Shown here one piece after another: positions 34,985 to 45,664 of a DNA stretch of 64,000 nucleotides. The translations under genes and the position numbers were made by a program. Where the stretch lies: positions 26,836,501 through 26,900,500 of the forward strand of contig NW_024467106.1 in assembly GCF_017591425.1 (NCBI RefSeq), written 5' to 3'. Each line of letters begins with the position of its first letter. Position 1 is the first letter of the stretch. Below the pieces are notes generated by a model that saw only the letters and a program-made list of their open reading frames with translations, ran no database searches and was not told the DNA's origin. The DNA comes from Ochotona curzoniae (lineage: Eukaryota > Chordata > Mammalia > Lagomorpha > Ochotonidae).

Positions 34985-35820
34985 GGACATCTTACATTGG
35001 TTTAGCAAAGAGGAGACGCCCGCCTACCTCCCCGGGCCTCTGAGGGCTGAGGACTGTAATCCAGCACCAAGAGAACTCACGCACCCCAACATTTTCTACT
35101 TCTTGCCACAGACACCCATTTCACAGAACCTGCCTCTCCTGGAGGTTTCTTATAGCAGCAGGGAAGGGCAACAGGGATCCTGAGCGACAAGCACCTGTCA
35201 CTGACACAGGGTACGGTTTGGTTTTTGTATTTCATGGGAGGAAAATATCCTTTGCTCTATATTTATGTTTCTTCAACTTCCTGTGATTGGTACTGGCAGG
35301 ATCTCATCCTCCTCCCTGGGTAAGGGCAGGCAGCAGCCCACAAAGGGAGGATTTTGGACTTGGGGAAGGAACTCTCCCTTTATAGAACTGTTTGAATTAA
35401 ACCTCCAAGTCCTGGCCCCAGGGGATGTGGCAGGTTCCTGGCTTTCTGGAGATCCTGGTTCCTGAAGATGGGGATAGACCTGGGGTTAGAAGCAGACAGA
35501 GGAAGAGGGCTCATGAGGATGAGGGAGTGTAGTCTGTGACTAATAAGAATGAAGATGGTTTTTCCCATATGTTTGCAAGGTGCTGATTCCAAAGGAAAAA
35601 AAAATCTCAAAAATGATCAAAATAATCCTAATGTTACTACAGGAAGCATGTGACTACCCAAGGATATCAGTTTAATGAAAATCCTTTGAATCCATGATAT
35701 TATGATACATTTCTTGTAGTTAAAATTTATTTTTAAGTTATTTAAAAGCCCCTGTTTCAACAATAGTTATAATACATAAATATAGCGGAATCTATAGTTT
35801 AAGTGGAATGGAGATGCTGT
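34985..35820. other. Intergenic DNA, no feature seen
   Basis: Contains GC-richer unique-looking sequence (35010-35480). No coding or repeat homology recognised. Confidence 0.4.
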
Positions 35821-35848
35821 TACCAATGAAGGGCCAAATTGAGCAACA

Positions 35849-36555
35849 ATGCCTTTGGCATCGGATGCCATTAAACTTTTGGGAGCTGTTATTGGACACT
35901 CAGTGAGTAATCAGAAGATTGAGAAAGTGGAAGAAGCACTAATGAATGGGTCTTGTAAATTCAAAGTTTACCTTGCATTCTATGGGCATGTTGGTAATGC
36001 AGAAGGCAAGGACTTGCCAACCCCTGGGCTCATTCCTTTGCACCTGAGTGGCCTTGTGAACTGTTAAACCATGGAGTCTCTGGGTCCCTTCCCTGGAAAG
36101 TGCCCGGTGAAGTGCCTGGTGAAGTACCCAGTGAAGTACCCACACACAGGTCTTCAACAAACTGCAGTTCACTCTGTAAGGCTGGTTTGTTTGTTTCAAA
36201 CTAAGGGTGGCAACACAGTAGGCTATGAAATCAACTTAGTAGGCTACAACTGGCTTATTTTAAAAATTGAAACAATAAAAGCATAGGAATGCCTTTCTCA
36301 AATGGTTGGTGTTGCTGCATTATGCATATCCCAGGTATTTCCAGAAGGGCAGATTTTACTGTGGGCTACAGCCAAAACGTTTCCAAGTTTGTGTTCTATG
36401 GAGGACTCCTCGGGGACAGCAACAGTGCTTCCAAGTGCTGCCTTGATCAGCCTCAGCCCTTCCCAATGTCAAGGCCCGACGGAGTGTTCCTTACCTTCTG
36501 CAGTGAAAACAAGACAGGAATCACAGGGGAGACAGTTGATAATACAGGCCATTAA
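35849..36555 (+). pseudogene. Unrecognised open stretches, possible pseudogene debris
   Basis: Positions 35849-36066 read MPLASDAIKLLGAVIGHSVS NQKIEKVEEALMNG to a stop, and 36289-36555 read through ADFTVGYSQNVSKFVFYGG and LTFCSENKTGITGETVDN to a stop. Composition looks protein-like, but I recognise no family, and the two parts are separated by stops and a 12-bp tandem repeat. It could equally be chance in a STX17 3'UTR or intergenic sequence. Confidence 0.25.
36098..36145 (+). repeat. 12-bp tandem repeat, four units
   Basis: Units aagtgcccggtg, aagtgcctggtg, aagtacccagtg and aagtacccacac follow one another without gaps. Confidence 0.9.
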
Positions 36556-36707
36556 ATTCAATGTTTAAAATAGGTTTTTCCGTATCAGGCTAATTTAAAA
36601 CATTTTGTTATTTATAAGGCTATCATGTATAGCTAATTAAACATGTCTAGAAATTTCTACCAAAAGTTGATTAGTTTCTGTCATTAATGAGATACAATTA
36701 CTAAGTT

Positions 36708-37064
36708 TTAAATTATATACATTCTTGGGCCCAGCGCCATGGTCTAGTGGCTAAAGTCCTCGCCTTAAACATGCCAGAATCCCATATGGGTGCCAGTTCT
36801 AATCCTGGCTGTTCCATTTCCCATCCAGCTCCCTACTTGTGGCTGGGAAAGCAGTCGAGGATGATCCAGGGCTTTTGGACCTGCACCTGCGTGGGAGGCC
36901 CGGAAGAGCTCTTGGCTCCTGGCCTCGGATCAGCGCAGCACCGGCAATTGCAGTCACTTGGGGAGTGAACTATCAGACGGAAGATCTTCCTCTCTATCTC
37001 TCCTCCTCTCTGTATATATCTGACTTTGCAATAGAAATAAATAGATCTTTAAATTATATACATT
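36708..37064 (+). repeat. C-SINE with 16-bp target duplication
   Basis: TTAAATTATATACATT at 36708-36723 and 37049-37064 bound the element 36724-37048 (cttgggcccagcgccatgg to aaataaatagatc). Confidence 0.95.
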
Positions 37065-37489
37065 TGTTTAGTTTGCCCAAGCATGAAGACTGTTAATGTA
37101 ATGTTGCATCTATGAAGAGCAGAAAAAAATCAAAGGCTACTGTGAGTGCATATGAGTACATACAGAGGTGTCCCACACTGGCACACTCTGGGTCCTAAGT
37201 AAACCAGCGTTACATTTTTCAGTACCTAGAACTGCTGCTAAGATGCTGGGCTCCAAGTGTAGCTAATCTGCAGAATGAAGTCATGTGCTGTGCTGCAGAA
37301 GGGTGGAATACTGGAATTCACAGGATTAGGCAATACAGCTGATTACACAGAGGACTGTACCAAATGGATAATTTCGGCCAACAGAACTGGACTGGCTCTG
37401 CCAGAATCCCCCCGGGGACTGAGGCTTCAGGAATCCTGTCTTAACTAAGCACCCAAGTAAGTTCTGATCTTCATTTAGGTTTGGATATC

Positions 37490-37576
37490 ATGTATTACAG
37501 TGATGACAAAGGTCAGAAAACAGAAGACTGGCAAAATTGGAAGCAACTGTTCAACCTTAAAGGAGTTGATTTGTAG
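37490..37576 (+). other. Short protein-like open stretch, unrecognised
   Basis: After cttcatttag the frame reads LDIMYYSDDKGQKTEDWQNW then KQLFNLKGVDL and a stop. The run is exon-like (pyrimidine/AG before it), but no family is recognised and it is short. Confidence 0.2.
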
Positions 37577-39228
37577 ACATTAGATAGAATTTGCTTCTTA
37601 TTCAAAACATCTCCTTGATATTGCATTGCAGATATATATAAGTTTGCAGGTAGCAATACTGATAAAAAAAAAATGGTACTTTGTCTCATTGGAATTCATT
37701 GGAGAGAAGTGAAAGATGGCAATCAATAAGTTGTTAAAGGTAAATTCAGCAAGAAGGAAGTTAAGTGATATACCATTTGACTCCTTGATGAACCTCATCT
37801 CCCAGGCCCCTGCAGGTCCCCCACTCTGGAGCATAGGTGCCTATTATTGTCCTCCGAATAAATAGTAAGGCAAGAGGCAGTCCCCTTCTCCAAATTAGTT
37901 GGGTGCAGAGTGAAGTTGCTTGTAATCTTAACTTCCTATATAGTTTTTCCTTTCTAAATTTAAAGCTTTTTGCTGTCTGAGCTGGACCATGCTTGTCGTC
38001 AGTGCCAACCACCAGGATCAGCGCCAAGGCTGCTGCACTGAGTCTGAGTCTTGGCACTGGGCTTTGCCTTGCACCACATGAGAGAAAAGGAAAGCAGAAA
38101 CACCATTCTGGGGAACAAGTAACAGCAGTGGTAAGTCAGGGAAATCCTAAGACAGCAAGGCCTGCGTGGAAAAGGGATATGGGCGTGAGGTAGAAGTTAG
38201 TTTGTGACTCTCAGAGGCCAGCTTAAAAGAAGACCTAGGGTTAAAGAGCTCTTGTGTGGTAAGCATGTCAGCCCTAGAAATTGGAACATATCCCAAGAAA
38301 TGGTCTATTGTCACCCCACTCCTATGCATTTCAGCCCAAACTTTACCAACATTGCCAATACATTTTTTTTTTAATCTAGAGGTTACAGAAATGAGACAGA
38401 AAGCAATATAAAAAGGCAGACAATGAGGAAAGTGCCCATTACCCATTGGTAGAATTCACTCTAGAAACCAAAGAACTGCTGACAGTCATGAGGGAGGGAA
38501 GGCAGAGGGCACTGGGACTCTGCCATGTTGGGATACAGGCTGGCAGACAGAGCAGGCTCTATGACTGGCCTATTAAGTCTCCTACCAAGTGATGCTCTGT
38601 GTGCTTTATCTAAGAGAGGCAGACGAAGAAGAAAAGAAGATAGTGTCACAACAGGAGACATCTGAAAAGAGAAGTCAGGCCTGTCTTTCTTAACACGTCC
38701 AATTTCTGTCACCAGAACCCACAGTGGGACAAAACTGCACTGGGGTTCACCCATGAGGCAGTCTGCCTGTACCCCTTGCAAGGCCCTGATTGCTCTATCT
38801 GGTAGTATTAAGAAAGGCTTCTGAACTCCCATTTCTGTCCTTGCCCACAGGCCTAAAAATGTAGAAGTAAGGGCTCCAATTCAGAGTTGCAGAAGAATCA
38901 TCTCTTCCTTAGCTCAATACTTTTATACAACTTAGGTCCCCGGCAGAATGATGCAGAGACTTCACATTTCCAGGCAGAAATTTGCTCTTTGGCAGTCTTT
39001 AAATTTTACCCGATGTCAACAGGATATAGCTTTAGCCTTGGCTCCTCATTCTGTCTCCATTAACTCCCTGGCAAACAACGAACTACAGCTTACCACAGTT
39101 CACCCGGCGTGAGTGTCTACACTAGAGCTGCTGTCTTGATACACTCGGGTTCCAAAAGCTGAGTGTCCAGCAGTGGCCTAGGTCCTCATTGGAACAGACA
39201 CGGGCACCATCATAACAAAGTTTGGTTT
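37577..39228. other. STX17: Probable STX17 3'UTR and flank
   Basis: Immediately downstream of the STX17 stop on the - strand. No repeat recognised; at least the part near 39228 must be 3'UTR. I could not fix the poly(A) site. Confidence 0.45.
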
Positions 39229-39468
39229 TTAACTGCATTTTTTGTCTGTTTGGCTTGAAAGATCTGGGCAGCTGGAAGTGAGCTTCTCCATCATTTTCTG
39301 CTTCTTCCTTTGTATCAATTTTCCACCTGTGAAGCCCAACACCCCACCACCAAGTGCAGCTGCAATTCCTGCCATTTTGAAGCCTGCAAGGAGGCCAATC
39401 GGACCCCCCACCACTCCTCCGATGAGTGCACCTGCCACAGGCAGAGCTGCCAGCTTGTATTTTGCAGC
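39229..39468 (-). CDS. STX17: STX17 terminal coding exon: transmembrane hairpin and C-terminus (residues 224-302)
   Basis: The acceptor is TTTTGCAG on the - strand (39469-39470 = AG) and TAA is at 39231-39229. It encodes 79 residues, beginning AAKYKLAALPVAGALIGG. Two hydrophobic helices rich in Gly (GALIGGVVGGPIGLLAG and AGIAAALGGGVLGFTGG) form the glycine-zipper hairpin needed to insert into autophagosome membranes. A basic KLIQRKKQK stretch and a polar tail ending KKCS follow. Val, Met and Ser replace three residues I recall from human (VGG, FKM, PDLS), all conservative. The pyrimidine tract before the acceptor is an unusually long T and TTTCC run. Confidence 0.97.
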   Translation of the reverse strand, partial: AAKYKLAALPVAGALIGGVVGGPIGLLAGFKMAGIAAALGGGVLGFTGGKLIQRKKQKMMEKLTSSCPDLSSQTDKKCS

Positions 39469-39470
39469 CT

Positions 39471-39533
39471 GCAAAAAAAAAAAAAAAAAAAAGGAAAGGA
39501 AAGGAAAGGAAAAAAAAGAAAGAAAAATTCAAT
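39471..39533 (-). promoter_or_regulatory. STX17: STX17 last-intron polypyrimidine tract made of T-run and (TTTCC)n
   Basis: On the - strand a run of (TTTCC)n and about 20 T residues lies directly before GCAG of the last acceptor. It is a microsatellite (A-run and GGAAA repeats on +) acting as the pyrimidine tract. Confidence 0.8.
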
Positions 39534-40238
39534 TTGGAAATTGAGTTGAGATTATCTGCCTGTGGTGATGTGCATTTTCCTCTCATTACTCCTGGCAATG
39601 CCTCTTTAACTCCTGGTACATAATTAGTCTAAAAGATTGTACTTGTGCAAGGTGGGAGGACAAAAATATTCCACAGGTATTGCAATTGTTCCAATCATCA
39701 GAACTTAAAAAATGAGCTGTAGAGCGTGGACAGCTACAAATTGATTTTACTTGTAAATCAATCCACAAACTAGCTGGCTGATTGAAACATTTTAAGCAGC
39801 CAGATTCCCATCCCCATCCAGTTTTTATGGTGCACAGAGGTTATTCCATGCCATTAGCGAGGGTTAAAAACAATATCCTATGGAAAACAGACAATCCCTC
39901 TCCGGGTGGGCTGACATGGTCCTCTCTTCTTGCCCTGCCTATTGCAAGCCCCTCATTCCTCTCCCTGAATTCTGAGCCTGTTCCTTTGCAACACCAACTG
40001 CAGAACAGTGGGGTACAGCTTACTCTCCCCTTGAAAAAAAAATTCATCTCCTGATAAAATAAATCTGAGAGTAGAATATTGCAACCATTGATTTCTGGCA
40101 CCACCTATGTGTCGTTTCTTCCTTATTTCCTTAATTGCTGGTTCCCTCACCACTGAAGAGAGCAGATCAATCGGGTTAATACTAGAGATTCCTGGGAGCC
40201 CGAGTCCCATTGATTTGTCAGCAGGAGCAGAGTCTTAC

Positions 40239-40325
40239 CTTCCCCAAGTTTTTGGTTCCCTCTTCAACATTCACAGCAGCAGTGTTGACATGGTCTGCAA
40301 TGCTGTCAATCTTCTCCTGCTGAGA
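40239..40325 (-). CDS. STX17: STX17 coding exon, residues 195-223 (C-terminal SNARE motif)
   Basis: The acceptor is gcatctag and the donor GTAAGA lies below 40239. It encodes 29 residues, starting SQQEKIDSIADHVN and ending KNLGK, in phase 0 at both ends. Gln196 sits where the ionic zero-layer glutamine of Qa-SNAREs is expected. Ser202 (KIDSIAD), reported as the TBK1 phosphorylation site that controls autophagy initiation, is present. Thr replaces the Ser I recall after HVN. Confidence 0.96.
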
Positions 40326-41585
40326 CTAGATGCAAAGGAATTACGAGTGAGCATGCCTGCTGGGGAACTGCAGGAAGCCAACACACACTATTTTAATTCC
40401 TGTAATCAGGGCCCCAGGTATTGCAGCCTTGCAGTCTTAATAATGGTTCATTAATAGCATCTGATAAACCAAGTCAAAGGTATGAATTCACTTTCATGAA
40501 AGAAGAGGGGGGCTTAATTATTAGGTAATAAAAGGGTGGCACTTCTCTAGCAAAAAGCACTTCATACTGAAACACTGAAACACATAAACATATTATTCTC
40601 CAAATGAATCTACTTACCCTATTAAAAAAAAATCCAAATAAGCATTTACATGTCATGTTAAGTTTGATGGGAAAAAAAATTGAACCAAAAATAACCCTCT
40701 AACTTATCCTCTTTGAAGATTCTGTTTAAATCACATGAATTTACCTTAGGAGTAAAATGCCTTTGATCCATTAAATACAAATTGTGTTTTAGGGATAAGA
40801 CTACGATGATTTACCATGAAATTTTTTTACTTGTGATACATACTAGGAAGTGGTGAATGAATTTAACATCCTATATTTTATGCCTGGAAACTTTAATACA
40901 TTTTAAAGTCATGATGAGTTATAATTCTTCAGATCAAATACATTAATAGAGCATTGTAATAATATCACCACATCTGTGCTGATATAACCAACTGGTTCAC
41001 GTGATCTGTGAGTAGAAGAAATGCTGGCTTATCCAGTACAATTCTGCATGTGGGAGGCCCCACTACAGCACTGTACCCTTGGTGTTACTGGACTATTTCA
41101 CACCTTCAGTGATGGGAAGTTGTCAGTAGGCGCATATTCTGATTTTTTAAATCAAAATTGTTTAGATAGAATTTAAATACAATATGTACCCATTTTAATG
41201 GTATAGTATCATTTCTGAAAACTGTATAAATTGGGGTAGCCACCATTACAGTTAGTAGACTTCTTAATTTGAAGAACTAAAGAGGGGACTCAGTCTCTGA
41301 TCCTAGACAAACGCCACCTTCCACAGTGAGAAGTAAGTTTAATAAGGTAGTGTTTAATTGTCCTTCGCGTATTCATTTATTCTGCAGCAGACACAAATAA
41401 CACTATTCCAATTCCAATCCTCATTTGAAAACATGAAGCCCACACAACACAACAGCCAATTTTTTCCTGACAGTTGTTTCCCATTAAGAGTATTAATATT
41501 CCTTCCTTTCTCATACATTCATTATGTCTTTTCACTGTTAGGTCTTCTGTGATATTTTTTCATCCAAACATTCTCCACTACTATC
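40326..41585. other. STX17 intron, mostly unannotated
   Basis: AT-rich. A stretch near 41160-41270 (caatatgtacccattttaat, ggtagccaccattac) resembles an old L1-associated repeat. Confidence 0.4.
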
Positions 41586-41587
41586 TT

Positions 41588-41878
41588 TCAAATTATTTGT
41601 TTATTCTTATTTACTTGAAAGGCAGAGAGTGTTTCCCCCCACCCACCGGTTTACTCCCCAAAATGTCTGCAACAACCAGAGCTGGGCCGGGCTGAAAAGG
41701 GAACTAGACTCAGTGCAGGTTGCCCACAGGAGGCAGGGTCCCAGGTACTTGAGCTAAGCCATTATCTGCTGTGTCCTGGGTGCAAATTAGCAAGAACCTG
41801 GAATCAGAAGCAGTGCCCAGCACTCTAATGCAGTGTGTCCCAAATAGCAACTTAACCACCACATCAACTATCAGCCCT
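41588..41878 (-). repeat. C-SINE, older subfamily
   Basis: Antisense copy, ttgtttattcttatttacttg to gcaacttaaccaccac and ctatcagccc; an approximate target duplication ctac(t/c)actatctt is on both sides. Confidence 0.8.
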
Positions 41879-41924
41879 TCTCTACCACTATCTTGTTCTC
41901 ACACAGCCCTGTAAAAAATGGCTA

Positions 41925-43320
41925 AGTGAAACAGATATTAATGCATTTAAAGGGAGAAATGGACTACATTACAATAATGTTTGGGGGCCTTAATACCCCA
42001 TTAACATCAATAGACACACCAAAGAGACAGACACTCAGCAAGGAAACAACAGAGCTCACCCAGACACCAGAACAAATGGATTCAATTTATATCTACAGGA
42101 CTTTTCATCGTAGAGACACATAATACACTTTTCCCCCTCATATCATGTCACAAAGCAAGCCTCAGCAAATTGAAAAAAAAAATATATGAAATATCATGCA
42201 TCTTCTCAGACCATCGAGGAGTAAAACTGGAGACCAGTAGTCAGAATACCCCCAAAAGACATGCAAATACCTGGAGACTGAATAATATCCTGCTAAATGA
42301 ACAACAAGCTATAGAAGAAACCAAAGGGGAAATTTAAAAATTGCTTGAAACAAATGAAGGTATCAACACAACATATCAAAACTTATGGATCATGATCAAA
42401 GGAGTGTTAAGAGAAAAGTTCATCTCAACCAATGCTTATGTCAACAAATTAGAAAAGCACCAAGTTAATGAGTTAACCATGTTTGAAGGAGCCAGAAAAG
42501 CAGCAGCAGAGTAATTCTAAGATTAGCAGAAAAAAAGAAATAACCAAAATACCAGAGGAAATAAACCAAATAAAGACTAAAAGAACAATACATAAGATCA
42601 ACGAATCAAACAGCTAGTTCTTTGAGGAAATCAACAAAATAGATTCCTCACTAGCCCAAAAATCAAAAAAGGAGGGAGAAGACACATAGCAATAGTATTT
42701 TCAACAGGACAACATACAAGAGCAAGACATGGAAACAACCCAGATACTGGTCAAAAGAGAGGTTGATTAAAAAAAAACCTGTGGTACATCTACTCTATGG
42801 AATACTACTTAATCATTCCAAAGAATGAAATTCTACCATTTGCAACAAAATGGTCCCAACTAGAAACCATTATGCTCAGTGAAATAAGCCAATCCAAACG
42901 AGATATATATCATATGTTCTCTCTGATATAAAGCAACCTTCATACAAATTCAAGATCAATAGATTCATAGGTAAACATTCATGTACATATATTCATCTGG
43001 AGGAACTGTATTAGAGATCATCATATCAAGATGTGAAGGTACAGTGCAGTATGCATCTCTACTTCCATATTAAAGATGGACTCCCAATGAAACTATTAAA
43101 TATATCCTCAGTATAAGATGTTGGAGATTCTTCCACTGTGCATACTTACAATGTCATCATACACTTAAATATCAGAATTATGGACTTATGACTGTTTCTG
43201 AAGAATTATACTATTATTAAAATGTAGGAGAAATTAGAGGAGGGAGGTTTTATGTGGTTAGGAAAGAGGAGAAATCCCTGAGCATATGGAACTGTATCAT
43301 AAAATTAATTAATTAAAAAA
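41925..43320 (+). mobile_element. L1 copy lacking its reverse-transcriptase core
   Basis: 5'-truncated in the endonuclease region. The end of the endonuclease and the linker (41930-42690) are followed, at about 42690, directly by the ORF2 3' end/3'UTR (tggaaacaacccagatactgg, atggaatactacttaatcat) and an A-rich end at about 43320. All of the RT domain is gone. No clear target duplication was found. Confidence 0.85.
41932..42690 (+). pseudogene. L1 ORF2 remnant (endonuclease end and linker)
   Basis: Broken frames encode phrases such as FGGLNTPLTSIDTPKRQTLS, LNNILLNEQQAIEETKGEI, LLETNEGINTTYQNLW and FFEEINKIDSS, the endonuclease C-terminus and linker. Several stops. This is the sense-strand counterpart of the antisense modules at 2.3 and 8.7 kb. 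Confidence 0.85.
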
Positions 43321-43489
43321 AATGGTTCTTACACTCGAGCATGCAACCAGAAAAACCGGGAGGACTTCTTAAACACTGCTGGGTACTCCTTTCAGCGTTT
43401 CTGACGTAGTTGAACAAGGGGGAGTGTGAGTGTTTTCCTGATAAATTCATAAGTGAAGCTGATGCTGCCATTTTTCCCTTTGAAAACCC

Positions 43490-43672
43490 TCATATATGAT
43501 AACAGCAAGAGCACAATCTTTGGTCAGATATTCTATTTCAAATCCCAGCACTGCCACTATCTGTCCTAGGACAGCGTTACTCAGGCACTCTTCAGTTGTC
43601 ACAGAGGATAGTGAGACTTGCGGCTTGTAGAGCCAAAGAGAGGATTAAATGAGATGTCTGCCAAAGCATAAA
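43490..43672 (+). repeat. MIR element
   Basis: Phrases atttcaaatcccagcactgc, cactatctgtcctaggac and agagaggattaaatgagat match MIR. Confidence 0.8.
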
Positions 43673-44150
43673 GAGAAAATAGACAAAATCATTCCCATCT
43701 TAACAACAACAACAACAAAAAAAAGTGTTAATTCTCAGGTTTCCATCAAAAATATGGTGAACTTTTTCCTATGATGTTTTGAAATTCTAGGGTAGTAAAA
43801 CATGAGATTCCTTCTAGCATTCATTCATCCAATTTTCCCTTTCCTCGTTGTCATCTTTCTTTTTCTTATCCAGAGAAGCAAAAGTGCCAGACTAATTATA
43901 TTCAACTTAGCTGGACTTCTGACACCCTTTCATGTTCCCATTTGAGACACCCACAACACTTTCCGGTTTTGCCTGTAATGATATAAGCTAGCAGATAAAT
44001 CACAGGGCTAACACTGCACAGTCCCCTTCAGGTCCTGATGAGCTGTCTCAGAGAGGAGGAACAGCCAGTGTGCCTGCCCTCCCTCAGCAGAAAGTGACTC
44101 CAGCACGAGGGAAGATACTTCCAGGCTTATCACCACTGCCACTGCCTGTG

Positions 44151-44511
44151 ATCTCAAGGTCTTTTTTTTTTTTTAAAGATTTATTTATTTATTGGAAAGT
44201 GAGATATACAGAGAGGAGGAGAGACAGAGAGGAAGATCTTCCATCGTATGATTCACTCCCCAAGTGAGCGCAACGGCCAATGCTATGCCGATCCGAAGCC
44301 AGTATCCAGGAACCCTTTCCGGGTCTCCCATGAGGGTGCAGGGTCCCAAAGCTTTGGGCCATTCCTTGACTGCTTTCCCAGGCCACAAGCTGGGAGCTGG
44401 ATGGGAAGTGGAGCAGCTGGGATTAGAACCGGCGCCCATATGGGATCCCGTACATTCAAGGCAAGGACTTTAGCTGCTAGTCCACGCCACTGGGCCCAAT
44501 CTCAAGGTCTT
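44151..44511 (-). repeat. C-SINE, young, with 13-bp target duplication
   Basis: ATCTCAAGGTCTT at 44151-44163 and 44499-44511 bound the antisense element 44164-44498. Confidence 0.95.
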
Positions 44512-44521
44512 AATGACATGC

Positions 44522-44541
44522 TTTTTTTTTTTTTTTTTTTT
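44522..44541 (-). repeat. Poly(T) run
   Basis: About twenty T in a row, with no element body recognised beside it; perhaps the tail of a lost insertion. Confidence 0.8.
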
Positions 44542-45321
44542 GGCAAAAACTGCTTGGAATAATTTGAAAAGAGAGTATAAGAAAAAAATATTTCTGGAAT
44601 CACTGATTATTTGAAGTGTTAAAGCCTTCATGATTGCAATCCCCAGCACGGGATGAGGCCTCTCCCTGGCAAGTAGCATACATCTTTAAGTACTTATTCA
44701 CTGACATCAGGAAACTTGCTTGAATATGGGGCATGACGATAAAACAAAGAGACTCTATCCTGGAGTCAACAGCCACCCTTTGTGATACACACCGCCTTTC
44801 TCTTCCCCATACTTTGCTTGATTTGAATTCTTAAACTGCTTGTATTCAAATTCCATTTTTCAAGTAAGGACAAACTCATTGACACAATAATTATAGCTAG
44901 ACAGCAAACAGGTGTCAAAAAATGCCAATTACTATGAGTAGAACGCCAAACCTATCTCAGAGCTGAATCTGGTCAATATTGGTTCACCATGACCTTGGTT
45001 CATTGTTCTGCGTCAAACCATACAGACACAAGCCCATCCTAATCTACAAAAGCAAGCTCCTAGCAATGGTGATACAGACGTTTTCTCACTTCCGTCCACC
45101 GACCTCCCCCTTTTTGTTTCTGATTTGAATTTGCCTTCATGTTTGTTTTCATCTTAATAGGCCTCCAATGTGTGAACCTATTCAAATTCCCTGCCTGGCA
45201 ATTTTACTTTACTCCAAAGCCATATTCAGCATTCCTTTAGCAATGAGCTAAACCATTTATGAGTGACACTGCAATGTTTCTCACAAGGACCATATATAGT
45301 CATAATTTTTAAAGACAATAA

Positions 45322-45660
45322 AGGAGGGCGTAACGGCTAAAATCCTCACCTTGAATGCACCAGGATCTCATATGGGCACTGGTTCTAATCCCTGTGGCAC
45401 TGGTTCTAATCCCAGTGGCACTGCTTCCCATCCAGTCCTTGCTTGTGGCCTGGGAAAGCAGTTGAGGACAGCCCAAAGCCTTGGGACCCTGTACCCGTGT
45501 GGGAGACCCAGAGGAAGCTCCTGGCTCCTGGCTTCAGATTGACTCAGCTCCAGCCAATGAGTCCACTTGTGGAGTGAATCAATGGAGGATGATCTTTCTG
45601 TCTCTCCTCCTTACTATATATCTGACTTTCCAATAAAAAAATAAATTAACCCTTTTTTAA
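45322..45660 (+). repeat. C-SINE with internal 21-bp duplication
   Basis: Head agggcgtaacggctaaaatc, tail aaaaaaataaattaaccc. The phrase ggcactggttctaatccc is tandemly duplicated at about 45375-45415. Confidence 0.9.
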
Positions 45661-45664
45661 AAAG

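Noticed and set aside
39122..39598. A 158-codon frame overlapping the STX17 last exon on the - strand
   Set aside because: It is another frame of the same strand that reads through the poly(T) intron end. The true frame has the TM hairpin and correct splice phase.
41932..42690. A possible active L1 ORF2
   Set aside because: Stops occur in the linker and the RT core is missing, so it is a dead copy.
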